Origin: Billgrantia lactosivorans
Lineage (GTDB): Bacteria; Pseudomonadota; Gammaproteobacteria; Pseudomonadales; Halomonadaceae
Assembly (NCBI RefSeq): GCF_003254665.1
Contig: NZ_QHGY01000003.1
Location: forward strand, 372,286 to 436,285
Direction: 5' to 3'
Length of the DNA stretch: 64,000 bases
Shown: positions 10,874 to 19,834 of the stretch, piece by piece
How positions within the stretch are numbered: position 1 is the stretch's first letter
How the letters are laid out: the number at the start of each line of letters is the position of its first letter
Notes under the pieces: model-generated
What the model was told of the DNA's origin: nothing
Databases searched by the model: none
The model's input: the letters and a program-made list of their open reading frames with translations, nothing else
Program-made: the position numbers and the translations under genes

Positions 10874-12442
10874 TCAGCTCTCCTCCTGGCGGGCGCCGGA
10901 CTTCCACGACCAGTCGCGCCAGCGCAGGTCGAAGAGGTCCTTGCGCCGGTCCTTGAGGTTGGTCACCGAGCCCTCGGCGCGCACCACGGTGAGGCGGGTG
11001 AGGTCGAGGTCGGAGAAGATCACCATCTCGGTGTTGGGCGTGGTCTCGGAGAGCACCGCGTCGTGGGGGAAGGCGAAGTCCGAGGGCGAGAACACCGCCG
11101 ACTGGGCATACTGGATGTCGAGGTTGCGGATCGACGGCACGTTGCCGACGCTGCCGCACAGCACCACGTAGCACTCGTTCTCGATGGCCCGCGCCTGGGC
11201 GCAGTGGCGCACCCGCAGGTAGCCGTTCTTGGTGTCGGTCCAGAACGGCACGAAGAGGATGTCCATGTCCTGGTCGGCCAGCAGCCGGCCGAGCTCGGGG
11301 AACTCCACGTCGTAGCAGATCAGGATGCCCACGCGGCCGGCGTCGGTGTCGAACACGCGCAGCTCGTCGCCGCCCTCGATCACCCACTCGCGGCGTTCCT
11401 GGGGGGTGATGTGCAGCTTGGACTGGTGCTCGACGTGGCCGTCGCGATGGCACAGGTAGCTGACGTTGTAGAGCCGCTCGTCCTCGCCCACCTCGATCAT
11501 CGAGCCGGCGATGATGTTGATGTTGTAGGACACCGCCATGCGCGAGATCTCGCTCTTGAAGTGCTCGGTGAAACCGGCGAGGTAGCGGATGGCGGCGAGC
11601 TGATCCTGCTGCGTGGCGCGGTCCTGCAGGCCCATCAGCGGCGCGTTGAACAGCTCCGGGAAGACGGCGAAGTCGCTCTGGTAGCTGGAGATGGCGTCGA
11701 CGAAGTACTCCACCTGCTGCAGCACCGACTCCATCGAGGCGCACTCGCGCATTTGCCATTGCACGGCGCCGATGCGCACCTGGGTGGGGCGATTCTCCAG
11801 CACCCGCTCGGCGGGTTCGAAGAGGATGTTGTTCCACTCCAGCAAGGTGGCGAAGCCCTGGGACTTCTCGTCCTCGGGCAGGTACTTGCGCAGCAGCCGC
11901 TTGACCTGGAAGTCGTTGGCGAGCTGGAAGGAGAGGATCGGGTCGTGGATCTCCTTGCGCGCTACCCGCTCGATGTACTCGGTGGGGCTGAGCTCGGGGT
12001 GCTCGTGGTAGTTGGGGATGCGTCCGCCGGCCAGGATCGCGCGCAGGTTGAGCGAGCGACACAGCTCCTTGCGCGCCTCGTAGAGGCGCCGGCCCAGGCG
12101 ATAGCCGCGATAGTCGGGGTGGATCAGCACGTCCAGCCCGTACATGGCGTCGCCCTCGGGGTCGTTGAGGATGATCTCGCGATTGCCCACCAGGTCGTCG
12201 TACTTGTGCGGGTTGGAAAACTCGTCGTAGTCGACCCGCACGGTCAACGCCACGCCCACCAGCCGCTCGTCGTCCTCGATGGCGATCTGACCGTCGGGAA
12301 ACTCCTGGATCAGCCGGTCGATAGTGTGCTGCGGCCAGGCGCCGCCGATGTCGTCGTAGACGGCATCCATCAGTTTCTTGAGCTGTGGATAATCGTCCTG
12401 CGTCAGGTTGCGGAGGTTGAGGTGCAGGTCGTCAAGGGACAT
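10874..12442 (-). CDS. GNAT acetyltransferase-nitrilase fusion protein
   Basis: A 522-residue two-domain protein. Residues about 5-200 form a GNAT-type acyltransferase domain (GLDVLIHPDYRGYRLGRRLYEARKEL carries the acetyl-CoA pyrophosphate loop). Residues about 221-500 form a carbon-nitrogen hydrolase domain with the catalytic triad E263 (FPELF), K342 (SKLHITP) and C376 (LICYDVEFPE). This fusion is a recognised bacterial arrangement, but its substrate is not known to me. The ATG at 12442 was chosen because the upstream part of the open frame (to 12532) is not family-like. The gene is divergent from the ABC operon at 12649. Confidence 0.85.
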   Translation of the reverse strand: MSLDDLHLNLRNLTQDDYPQLKKLMDAVYDDIGGAWPQHTIDRLIQEFPDGQIAIEDDERLVGVALTVRVDYDEFSNPHKYDDLVGNREIILNDPEGDAMYGLDVLIHPDYRGYRLGRRLYEARKELCRSLNLRAILAGGRIPNYHEHPELSPTEYIERVARKEIHDPILSFQLANDFQVKRLLRKYLPEDEKSQGFATLLEWNNILFEPAERVLENRPTQVRIGAVQWQMRECASMESVLQQVEYFVDAISSYQSDFAVFPELFNAPLMGLQDRATQQDQLAAIRYLAGFTEHFKSEISRMAVSYNINIIAGSMIEVGEDERLYNVSYLCHRDGHVEHQSKLHITPQERREWVIEGGDELRVFDTDAGRVGILICYDVEFPELGRLLADQDMDILFVPFWTDTKNGYLRVRHCAQARAIENECYVVLCGSVGNVPSIRNLDIQYAQSAVFSPSDFAFPHDAVLSETTPNTEMVIFSDLDLTRLTVVRAEGSVTNLKDRRKDLFDLRWRDWSWKSGARQEES

Positions 12443-12648
12443 TGCGCTCGGTTCCTGATCCGGGTGAAGCCCGCATTCTAGCATGCCCGCGACGGCGGCC
12501 GATTTGTTGCCGCGCTGTCTCCGTTTCGTCACTGCTCCGTCACCGAAAGGGGCCAGGATGGCTCCACAAATTCGAATTTGCGGCTACGCTGAGTTCGGGA
12601 GAGTCGATGACAGCCATGCCATGCCTTCACCGGCAACGCGGACCCAGC

Positions 12649-13932
12649 ATGAACCCAGACAACAACAATCAGAGCCAGAGCGATAGCCCGCCCAGCCGGC
12701 CACCCGACGCGACCCGCAAGCACCAGCGCATCCGGCTCGAGGCCGTGAGCAAGCGCTGGGGCGAGAGTACCGCGGTCGACGGCATCGGCTTCGACGTGGC
12801 CCCGGGCGAGTTCGTCATCCTGCTCGGCCCCTCGGGCTGCGGCAAGTCGACCACGCTGCGCATGATCGCCGGCCTCGAGCGGGCCAGCGCCGGGCGTATC
12901 CATATCGGCGAGCGCGACGTCACCCACCTGCCGCCGGGCGACCGCGGCATCAGCATGGTGTTCCAGTCCTACGCGCTGTTCCCTCACCTGAGCGTGGCCG
13001 ACAACATCGTCTTCGGCCTGCGCAGCCGCAAGGTGCCCAGGGCCGAGCAGCGCGAGCGGCTGGCCCGCGTGGCCGAGCTGGTCGACCTCGAGGCCTATCT
13101 CGAACGCAAGCCGGCCCAGCTCTCCGGCGGCCAGCGCCAGCGGGTCGCGCTGGCCCGGGCGATCATCTCCGAGCATCCCATCTGCCTGATGGACGAGCCG
13201 CTGTCCAACCTCGACGCCCGCCTGCGCGGCGAGATGCGACGCGAGATCAAGGCGCTGCAGCGGCGCCTGGGCATGACGGTGATCTACGTCACCCATGACC
13301 AGGTCGAGGCGATGAGCATGGGCGACCGCGTGATCCTGATGCAGGACGGTCGCATCGTGCAGGACGGCACGCCCGACGAACTCTACGACCGCCCGGCGAC
13401 GGCCTTTGCCGCCGGCTTCATCGGCAGCCCGGCGATGAACCTGGTGACGCTTGCCGCGGCCGCCGACGGCGCGGTGATCGAGGGCGAGCCGCACTGCAGC
13501 GTGGCGCCCCACGAGGCCAAGGGTCACCGGCTCGGCGTGCGCCCCGAGGAGATCCGCCTGCTGCCGGCCGATGCCGCCGGCGTGCCCGCCGAGGTGATCG
13601 ACGCCGAGTACCTCGGTGCCGACAGCATCGTGCGCCTGCGGGTGGGCAGCGAGCAGTTGCGCGCCCGGCTCGACGGCAAGCCGAGCGTCGCCCCCGGCGC
13701 CGCGTGCCGGCTGCAGTGGCGGCGCGAGGCGGCGCATTTCTTCGCCGCGGACGACGGCCGGCGGCTGGCGATCGCGGGGCACGACCTGGCCGCGCCGCCG
13801 GGGCGGCACCGTTTCGAGTCGCACGCACCCCACCCGGGCGGGCCAGCGGCGACGACTTCTCCAGTGCAAGACCGCGAGGCCAGGGCCTCGTCCAACCCCG
13901 CAGGGAACGACTCTCCAGGAGTGAACCGATGA
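12649..13932 (+). CDS. ABC sugar-type importer ATP-binding protein (UgpC/MalK family)
   Basis: A 427-residue ABC ATPase. Walker A GPSGCGKST is at residues 60-68, followed by the Q-loop (VFQSYALF), the signature LSGGQRQRVALARA, Walker B LMDEPLSNLD and the switch histidine in YVTHDQ. The C-terminal part from about residue 260 is the regulatory TOBE/OB region of the MalK/UgpC group (GVRPEEIRLLP). The N-terminus is 25 residues longer than usual and hydrophilic. An in-frame ATG at 12607 is an alternative start, with GGAG close upstream. The stop overlaps the start of the binding-protein gene by four bases. It energises the importer formed by the next three genes. Confidence 0.88.
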   Translation: MNPDNNNQSQSDSPPSRPPDATRKHQRIRLEAVSKRWGESTAVDGIGFDVAPGEFVILLGPSGCGKSTTLRMIAGLERASAGRIHIGERDVTHLPPGDRGISMVFQSYALFPHLSVADNIVFGLRSRKVPRAEQRERLARVAELVDLEAYLERKPAQLSGGQRQRVALARAIISEHPICLMDEPLSNLDARLRGEMRREIKALQRRLGMTVIYVTHDQVEAMSMGDRVILMQDGRIVQDGTPDELYDRPATAFAAGFIGSPAMNLVTLAAAADGAVIEGEPHCSVAPHEAKGHRLGVRPEEIRLLPADAAGVPAEVIDAEYLGADSIVRLRVGSEQLRARLDGKPSVAPGAACRLQWRREAAHFFAADDGRRLAIAGHDLAAPPGRHRFESHAPHPGGPAATTSPVQDREARASSNPAGNDSPGVNR

Positions 13933-15248
13933 ACGCACGCTTCTCTCTCGTCAAAGGCGGTCTCGCCAGGGGCCGCCGGCTGGGTGCCGCCACCCTGGGC
14001 GGCCTGCTGGCGGCCGGCGCGCTGAACGCCCAGGCCCAGACCGAACTGACCCTGTACTACCCGGTGGCCGTGGGCGGTGCCCTGACCGAGGTGATCGACG
14101 ACCTGGTGGCAGAATTCGAGAACGAACATCCCGACATCTCGGTCGAGGCCATCTACGCCGGTAACTACGACGACACCCGGGTGCGGGCAATGTCGGCCAT
14201 CGAGGCGGGCGAGGCGCCCCAGCTCTCGGTGCTGTTCTCCATCGACCTGTTCGACCTGCTCGAGCAGGACGCCATCGTCTCCTTCGATTCGGTCATCGAG
14301 AGCGACGAGGAGCGCGAGTGGCTCGACAGCTTCTACCCGGGGCTGATGGAGAACGGCCAGATCGACGGCCAGACCTACGGCATTCCGTTCCAGCGCTCGA
14401 CCATCGTGCTCTACTGGAACAAGGACGCCTTCGAGGCCGCCGGGCTCGATCCCGAGACGCCGCCCGAGACCTGGGAGGAGATGGCCCAGATGGGGGCCGC
14501 GGTGCGTGAGGCCAGCGGCGGCGAGCAGTGGGGCGTGATGGTGCCCTCCACCGGCTACCCCTACTGGATGTTCCAGGCCTTCGCCTTCCAGAACGGCCAC
14601 CGGCTGATGAACGAGGCGGGTACCGAGGTCTACTTCGACGACCCCGCCGCCATCGAGGCGCTGGAGTACTGGGTCTCGCTCGCGGACGAGCATGAGGCGA
14701 TGCCCGACGGCACCATCGAATGGGGCACCCTGCGCCAGGATTTCATCGAGGGCGCCACCGCCATGATGTGGCACACCACCGGCAACCTCACCGCGGTGCG
14801 CAACGAGGCCGATTTCGACTTCGGCGTGGCCATGCTGCCGATGAAGGAGCAGCGCGGCAGCCCCACCGGTGGCGGCAACTTCTACCTGTTCAAGGACTCG
14901 AGCGAGGAGGAGCAGCGCGCCGCGGTGACCTTCATTCGCTGGATGACCGACCCCGAGCGCGCCGCGGCCTGGTCGATCGAGACCGGCTACATGGGCGTGA
15001 GCCCGGCGGCCTACGAGACCGAGGCGCTGCGCGACTACGTCGAGGAGTTCCCGCCGGCGGCGGTGGCCCGCGACCAGCTCGAGCACGGCACCGCGGAGCT
15101 GGCCACCTACCAGGGTGGCCGTGTGCGCCGGGCGCTGGACAACGCCGTGCAGGCGGCGCTGACGGGGGAGATGAGCGCCGAGGAGGCGCTCAAGCAGGCC
15201 CAGGCGGAGGCGGACGCGGCGCTGCGCCGCTACGCGCGTTCCCGTTGA
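13929..15248 (+). CDS. ABC transporter extracellular solute-binding protein (UgpB family)
   Basis: A 439-residue secreted binding protein. Residues 1-37 make a long signal peptide (basic MNARFSLVKGGLARGRR, alanine/leucine-rich core, cleavage near NAQAQ). The mature protein starts TELTLYYPVAVGG and has the family 1 solute-binding-protein signature GYPYWMFQAFAFQNGHRLMN. UgpB-like proteins bind glycerol-3-phosphate or other polyol and sugar ligands; the actual ligand here is unknown. The start overlaps the ATPase stop (ATGA). A 277-base palindrome-containing gap separates it from the first permease gene, an arrangement often seen where the binding protein is made in excess. Confidence 0.87.
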   Translation: MNARFSLVKGGLARGRRLGAATLGGLLAAGALNAQAQTELTLYYPVAVGGALTEVIDDLVAEFENEHPDISVEAIYAGNYDDTRVRAMSAIEAGEAPQLSVLFSIDLFDLLEQDAIVSFDSVIESDEEREWLDSFYPGLMENGQIDGQTYGIPFQRSTIVLYWNKDAFEAAGLDPETPPETWEEMAQMGAAVREASGGEQWGVMVPSTGYPYWMFQAFAFQNGHRLMNEAGTEVYFDDPAAIEALEYWVSLADEHEAMPDGTIEWGTLRQDFIEGATAMMWHTTGNLTAVRNEADFDFGVAMLPMKEQRGSPTGGGNFYLFKDSSEEEQRAAVTFIRWMTDPERAAAWSIETGYMGVSPAAYETEALRDYVEEFPPAAVARDQLEHGTAELATYQGGRVRRALDNAVQAALTGEMSAEEALKQAQAEADAALRRYARSR

Positions 15249-15525
15249 GGAAATGCTGACATATGGCTGCGCTACCTACCACCGACTCAACAGGACCAGG
15301 CGAACGGACGCCGGGGGCCAGGACGGCGAGGAGGTCATTGGCCAGGGGTGGGGAGCACTGCTCCGAACGGGCTGGCCATGGATGGCCAGCACCGGCCCTG
15401 CAAGCGGAGCAGGATGCGAGAGCGCCGCAGGGCAAAGGTAGCGTCCAGCGAAGCATTTACAGCGCCCCATCAATGGCACGGCACTCCGGCCCCTTGCCCC
15501 CGGGTCACCCCGGACAGGACATGCC
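15249..15525. repeat. Intra-operon spacer with strong palindromes
   Basis: No convincing gene lies in this 277-base spacer between the binding-protein and permease genes. It holds a 13-base hairpin GGAGCACTGCTCC (15352-15364) and a perfect 20-base palindrome GCTGGCCATGGATGGCCAGC (15371-15390, nine-base arms). Such structures could stabilise the upstream mRNA or attenuate the downstream genes. They could also be a copy of a dispersed intergenic repeat, which cannot be decided from one window. Confidence 0.5.
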
Positions 15526-16413
15526 ATGGTGATCCACAACGCCGACCGACGCATGCAGGTCTACGGTGCGCTGTTGCTGCTGCCGGCGGCGGTGCTGCTC
15601 GGCACCTTCGCCTATCTGCCTACCGTGGCGACGCTGGTCAACAGCCTGTTCCTGCCCGGCTTCCGCGGCGAACCGCCGGCGTTCGTCGGGCTGGAGAACT
15701 ACGCCATGCTGGTGGAGGACCGCACCTTCTGGCGGGTGGCGCGCAACAACCTGATCTATGCGCTGGGCACCATTCCCACCTCCATCGCCCTGGCGCTGGG
15801 CATGGCACTGTTCGTCAACGCCCGCCTGCCCGGCCGCGGCCTGGTGCGCATGGCCTACTTCACGCCGACCATCCTGCCGATGATCGCCGCGGCCAACGTG
15901 TGGATGTTCTTCTACGCCCCGCAGATCGGCCTGTTCAACAAGCTGCTCGGCGCGCTGGGCTTCTCCGGGGTCAACTGGCTGGGCGACCCGGGGGTGGCGC
16001 TGGGCTCGGTGATCGTGATGACGGTGTGGAAGGAGGCCGGCTTCTTCATGATCTTCTACCTGGCGGCGCTGCAGAGCATCCCGCCGGAGCTGAAGGAGGC
16101 CTCGGACCTGGAGGGCACCAGCCGCTGGAGCTTCTTCTGGCGGGTGACCTTCCCGCTATTGATGCCGACCACGCTGTTCGTGTTGATCAACGCGCTGATC
16201 AACGCCGTGCGGGTGGTCGACCACTTGTTCATCCTGACCAAGGGCGGGCCCAACAACGCCACCAACCTGCTGCTCTACTACGTCTACGAGAACGCCTTCT
16301 CGTTCTTCGACCGCAGCTACGCCGCCACCATCACGGTGGTGATCCTGCTGGTGCTGGCGGTGGTGGCCACGCTCAAGTTCACCGTGCTCGACCGCAGGAC
16401 GCACTATCAATGA
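15526..16413 (+). CDS. ABC transporter permease, UgpA/MalF type
   Basis: A 295-residue membrane protein with six predicted transmembrane segments. The cytoplasmic EAA loop, which contacts the ATPase, reads EASDLEGTSRWSFFWRVTFP (about residues 190-209). The N-terminus MVIHNADRRMQVYG is short, as in UgpA rather than MalF. It overlaps the second permease gene by four bases (16410-16413). Together they form the translocation pore for the ligand of the binding protein at 13929-15248. Confidence 0.88.
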   Translation: MVIHNADRRMQVYGALLLLPAAVLLGTFAYLPTVATLVNSLFLPGFRGEPPAFVGLENYAMLVEDRTFWRVARNNLIYALGTIPTSIALALGMALFVNARLPGRGLVRMAYFTPTILPMIAAANVWMFFYAPQIGLFNKLLGALGFSGVNWLGDPGVALGSVIVMTVWKEAGFFMIFYLAALQSIPPELKEASDLEGTSRWSFFWRVTFPLLMPTTLFVLINALINAVRVVDHLFILTKGGPNNATNLLLYYVYENAFSFFDRSYAATITVVILLVLAVVATLKFTVLDRRTHYQ

Positions 16414-17252
16414 ACCAAGCCATCAGCACGCATCGCGGCCGCCTTGCCCTGCGCGCGCCGAGCCTCGAGACCACGGCCGCCTGGCTGCTCGCCATCGTCT
16501 GGATCTTCCCGCTGCTCTACGCGATCTGGGCGGCGTTCCATCCGCCGGCCTTCATGGTGCGCTTCGACCTGTTCGCCCCGCTGACGCTGGACAACTTCGC
16601 CAACGCCTGGGCCCAGGCGCCGTTCGCCCGCTACTACCTCAATACCTTCCTGCTGGTCACCGGCGTGGTGCTGGCGCAGTTCGTGGTCTGCACCCTGGCG
16701 GGGTTCGCCTTCGCCCGTTTCCCGATTCCGGGCAAGGACATCCTGTTCATGCTGGTGCTGATCCAGCTGTTCGTCTTTCCCGAGGTGCTGATCGTCGAGA
16801 ACTACCGTATCGCCAGTGGGCTGGGCCTGGTCGACACCATCACCGGCATCGGCCTGCCCTACGTCGCTAGCGCCTTCGGCATCTTCCTGCTGCGCCAGAC
16901 CTTCAAGACCATCCCCCGCGAGCTGGAGGAGGCGGCGCGGGTGGAGGGCTGCGGCTGGATGGCGATCCTGCTCAAGGTCTACGTGCCGCTGGCCAGGCCC
17001 ACCTACCTGGCCTACGGCCTGGTCTCGATCAGCCACCACTGGAACAACTTCCTGTGGCCGCTGGTGGTGACCAACTCGGTGGAGAGCCGCCCGCTCACCG
17101 TGGGGCTCGGCATCTTCTCGGCGCCCGAAACCGGCGTCAACTGGGCCACCGTCAGCGCCGCCACGCTGCTCAGCATCGCCCCGCTGCTGGTCGCCTTCCT
17201 GCTGTTCCAGCGCCAGTTCGTGCAGTCGTTCCTGAGGGCGGGGATTCGCTGA
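16410..17252 (+). CDS. ABC transporter permease, UgpE/MalG type
   Basis: A 280-residue membrane protein with six predicted transmembrane segments. The EAA loop reads ELEEAARVEGCGWMAILLKV (about residues 171-190) and the C-terminal FLLFQRQFVQSFLRAGIR is typical of this subunit. Its last 111 bases (17142-17252), ending exactly at the TGA, are duplicated without change at 24282-24392, about 7.1 kb downstream. The gene itself is intact, so the insertion that followed did not destroy it. It is the last gene of the ABC operon before the inserted block. Confidence 0.9.
   Translation: MNQAISTHRGRLALRAPSLETTAAWLLAIVWIFPLLYAIWAAFHPPAFMVRFDLFAPLTLDNFANAWAQAPFARYYLNTFLLVTGVVLAQFVVCTLAGFAFARFPIPGKDILFMLVLIQLFVFPEVLIVENYRIASGLGLVDTITGIGLPYVASAFGIFLLRQTFKTIPRELEEAARVEGCGWMAILLKVYVPLARPTYLAYGLVSISHHWNNFLWPLVVTNSVESRPLTVGLGIFSAPETGVNWATVSAATLLSIAPLLVAFLLFQRQFVQSFLRAGIR
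17142..17252 (+). repeat. 111-bp direct repeat, left copy (native permease 3' end)
   Basis: Runs from TGGGCCACCGTCAGC to GGGGATTCGCTGA and is identical base for base to 24282-24392. The bases outside differ at once (AC before and GTCTTC after here; CT before and AGTTCG after in the other copy), so the ends are sharp. This copy forms the last 36 codons and stop of the intact permease gene. Confidence 0.97.
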
Positions 17253-17687
17253 GTCTTCCTCCACGGTGACCCTGGCACGGTCTTGGACCCGCATTATGCG
17301 GGATTCCAATGAGTCGACTCTAGGTGCCGTGAAGCGCCCAGCACTGGCCGGACTCCAACTTGCTGGGGTTGTGAATGTCCAAGTGCTTCTTGAAGATTAG
17401 TTCATGAGTCTCAGAAGAATTTGCAACCCTCATTTTGATCTCTAGTGATGTCAATTGATCATCAAAGATTTTGAGGCTATGGCGTATATTTGTAAGTGAT
17501 ATATTAGCTTTGTGTAAGATATTGCTTACAAGTTCTGGAGGTTTGATCGTACAAGAATTTTAGTGAATGTCTATTCGTTAATTAAAGTTTCTATGGCAAG
17601 CTTGAAAAGTTGAGAGGGTTGCAGGATTTATAAGGTTTTTTATTAGGTCTGCTGGGGTTGTTTTTTGGATGATTTATGGGAGGGGGT
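17253..17687. other. Promoter-containing leader region of the island
   Basis: No gene is supported in these 435 bases. The first 95 bases keep a GC content like the host and hold the hairpin CCCGCATTATGCGGG (17288-17302). From about 17345 the DNA becomes AT-rich. The element GTAAGATATTGCTTAC (17514-17529) has five-base inverted arms and is preceded by another GTAAG at about 17492; it may be an operator for the island operon. I cannot place a -35/-10 pair with confidence. Confidence 0.45.
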
Positions 17688-17978
17688 GTGGCTTACGTGG
17701 TCGGGAGGGAATGCGTCAATTGTAAACACACAGACTGCGTGGATGTTTGTCCTGTTGATGCATTCCGAGAGGCAAGGGAACTACTTGTTATCTGTCCGTA
17801 TGTCTGTATAGATTGTGGGGTTTGCGAGCCTGAGTGTCCAGAAGATGCAATATTTTCTGAGTGTGAGGCTGGTGATCGACAAGAATACATCCAGTTAAAT
17901 CGCCTCTTGGCGGAGGAGGCTCCTAAGATAACCAAAAGTATTTCCAAGGGAAGTTATGGTGCCGTTAAGGCTTCCTAG
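17688..17978 (+). CDS. FdxA-type two-cluster ferredoxin
   Basis: A 96-residue ferredoxin of the FdxA type. Cysteines at C9, C12, C17 and C21 ([14 protein letters not shown]) and C40, C43, C46 and C50 ([12 protein letters not shown]) are arranged to bind two iron-sulfur clusters, one [3Fe-4S] and one [4Fe-4S] in the family. The tail [18 protein letters not shown] also matches FdxA. I prefer the GTG at 17688 because homologues start just before YVV and a GGGAGGGGG tract lies directly upstream; an in-frame ATG at 17676 is the alternative. It is the first gene of the island operon, 40 bases before the diiron oxidase gene, so it probably supplies electrons to that enzyme. Base composition is clearly more AT-rich than the flanks. 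Confidence 0.85.
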   Translation: MAYVVGRECVNCKHTDCVDVCPVDAFREARELLVICPYVCIDCGVCEPECPEDAIFSECEAGDRQEYIQLNRLLAEEAPKITKSISKGSYGAVKAS

Positions 17979-18018
17979 GTTTCTGAAAAATATATTTCAC
18001 GAGCGTGGAGGTGATTGA

Positions 18019-19065
18019 GTGGCCAGGCATTGTTTGGATGTTTTAGATTGGATTGAGGAAAGTATATGTCTTTCGCCAGTTGATTGGGAGAGGTTTAACA
18101 AGGATTTTGGGCTAAGGGAAAAGCTGAATTTCAGTAGTAGGGAGTTGGTGTGTGCAGCCTTTGAAGATGGGGATAAGAAGGCGCAGGAGAAAGTTCATAA
18201 ATGTCTTTCGTTGATTTATGATATTGACTTCTCGGTCGTTGCGATTGAGAAGATTGATGCAGAAATGCAGCCCATACTTAGGGATGTTGCCTCTGTTTTG
18301 GAAAAAGCTGCTCTTGACTACGAGATAGGCTTGGTTTCCGAGTCTATGCTTTCTGGGTACCCTTCTAGTGGTAAAGAGTATGTGAAATGGCTGAAGAAGC
18401 TTATTTCCAGTCATAAATCTAGTGTTCATCCTGTATACAATGACTACATATCAGAGCATGCAGATGCCAATGACCTGGCATTCTATCTGATTCAAGAGTC
18501 TAGCCTAGATCCTCGCTTCGACGACATTCTGGCGCTCATGCAGATCGGCCTGCCTGTCGATCAGAAACTCGAACTTGGTCAGAACTATTGGGACGAGATG
18601 GGGAATGGAGAGCCTGATAAAGTACACTCCCATCTGTTCCAGTCTGCTATTTATTCCTTGGGTATCAGTGCGCAGCGGATTAAAAGCGAGATGCTTCCTG
18701 AGGCTCTGGTTCAGGGAAATCTGTCGGCATGTCTCGCCTTGTCTCGGCGCCACTACTTCAAAGCAGTCGGCTATTTTGGCGTCACTGAGTACCTTGCGCC
18801 GAGGCGGTTCAAGCATGTCGTAAAAGCTTGGCGGCGTAATGAACTCCCTGAGGTCGGTATCGAATATCACGATCTGCACATTGTGATCGATGCGCAGCAT
18901 GCCAATGGGTGGTTTAACCATGTTGTTGTGCCTCTCGTCGAGGAGAATCCGGCAATTGGCCGGGATATCGCCCTTGGTGCCGCCATTCGCTTGAGCACAT
19001 CCTCGCGGTATCTGGATCAGCTGTTGAAGCACTTTGAGACGAATCGCGAAGCTGCATCCGTATAA
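18019..19065 (+). CDS. Haem-oxygenase-like diiron oxidase
   Basis: A 348-residue protein. The C-terminal part (about 145-335) has the fingerprint of the haem-oxygenase-like diiron oxidase superfamily: E160 in YLIQESS, E193 and H203 in NYWDEMGNGEPDKVHSHLF, then H287, D291 and H294 in HIVIDAQHANGW. The 10-residue E-to-H spacing and the H-x3-D-x2-H spacing equal those of known members such as SznF. These enzymes cleave or oxidise amino acids and fatty acids (BesC, UndA, SznF). The N-terminal 145 residues are helical and unassigned. The GTG start has a perfect GGAGG seven bases upstream (18007-18011). DNA is AT-rich up to about 18480 and then becomes more GC-rich within the gene. The substrate is unknown; the operon suggests an amino acid. 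Confidence 0.75.
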   Translation: MARHCLDVLDWIEESICLSPVDWERFNKDFGLREKLNFSSRELVCAAFEDGDKKAQEKVHKCLSLIYDIDFSVVAIEKIDAEMQPILRDVASVLEKAALDYEIGLVSESMLSGYPSSGKEYVKWLKKLISSHKSSVHPVYNDYISEHADANDLAFYLIQESSLDPRFDDILALMQIGLPVDQKLELGQNYWDEMGNGEPDKVHSHLFQSAIYSLGISAQRIKSEMLPEALVQGNLSACLALSRRHYFKAVGYFGVTEYLAPRRFKHVVKAWRRNELPEVGIEYHDLHIVIDAQHANGWFNHVVVPLVEENPAIGRDIALGAAIRLSTSSRYLDQLLKHFETNREAASV

Positions 19066-19094
19066 TAGAGTTTCGAGTTTCAGGGAGATGTGTT

Positions 19095-19805
19095 ATGGCT
19101 CTAAATGAGAGCGGATACGCTATCATTGAGCTCCCCGAGATTGGGGAGGAGTTGATAGAAAGTTTCGACAGGCTTGTGGCGGATCCTTATATTGGGAATG
19201 GCAATCGGTATCGCCGGTTCTCTCAATATAAGATGAGTTTCTCTGGCGAGGCGTGGAAGTTCCATTTGCTGCCGCACCGTCCGTATATGACCTTTCCGAA
19301 GTACAACAAGGTGGCCGGTGGGATAAAGCGCTACTATGAGCCTCTGGAAGTGGACTTCACATCTTTTATCGACGCGGGCGCCAAGTCGATCCCACTCGAT
19401 ACGTCTGACGAGTGGCAGATCAACGTTCACCAGTACCGTGTGATCACGAATTCGGAGGTAGTCGGTGTCACGGTCCCCGAGGGACCCCATCAGGATGGAC
19501 ATGATTACGTCATGATAGCCGTCATCCGGCGGAACTGTGTGACAGGGGGCGAGATGAGCCTTCTCCCGGTGGGGGGGGAGGGGGAGGCTTTCTTCAAGAC
19601 TACAGTGCTGGATGGCCAGGCAGCCCTGCTGGATGACCGGCGCATGTTCCACTATGTCTCCGAGATCGAGCCCATGGAAGAGGGTGGCCACCGAGACATT
19701 TTCGTCATTGCCTTTTCTCGCTGGGCTGATCGATGGCATGGCGATGACTTCGAGAAAAAAGTGATTGGTAAGAGTGAGCCGTCACCAGCGGCAGAAGGGC
19801 TATAA
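19095..19805 (+). CDS. 2-oxoglutarate/Fe(II)-dependent oxygenase, amino-acid hydroxylase family
   Basis: A 236-residue protein of the 2OG-Fe_Oxy_2 type (the family of L-isoleucine 4-hydroxylase). The facial triad is H132-x-D134 in GPHQDGHDYVM and H186 in RMFHYVSEI; the 2-oxoglutarate-binding arginine is probably R200 in GGHRDIFVIAF. The 52-residue spacing between D134 and H186 is as expected. Members hydroxylate or sulfoxidise free L-amino acids, so this enzyme probably hydroxylates an amino acid or derivative made by the operon. It starts at an ATG with GGGAG upstream and lies 29 bases after the diiron oxidase gene and 29 before the ThiF-like gene. Confidence 0.8.
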   Translation: MALNESGYAIIELPEIGEELIESFDRLVADPYIGNGNRYRRFSQYKMSFSGEAWKFHLLPHRPYMTFPKYNKVAGGIKRYYEPLEVDFTSFIDAGAKSIPLDTSDEWQINVHQYRVITNSEVVGVTVPEGPHQDGHDYVMIAVIRRNCVTGGEMSLLPVGGEGEAFFKTTVLDGQAALLDDRRMFHYVSEIEPMEEGGHRDIFVIAFSRWADRWHGDDFEKKVIGKSEPSPAAEGL

Positions 19806-19834
19806 CCCAAAATCAATAGGACAGGTGAACAGCA

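Noticed and set aside
9183..12062. 959-residue open frame on the minus strand
   Set aside because: It runs antisense to the dehydrogenase-like gene and through mtfA and the nitrilase gene in another frame. The translation is arginine/proline-rich without any motif, as expected for a shadow frame in GC-rich DNA.
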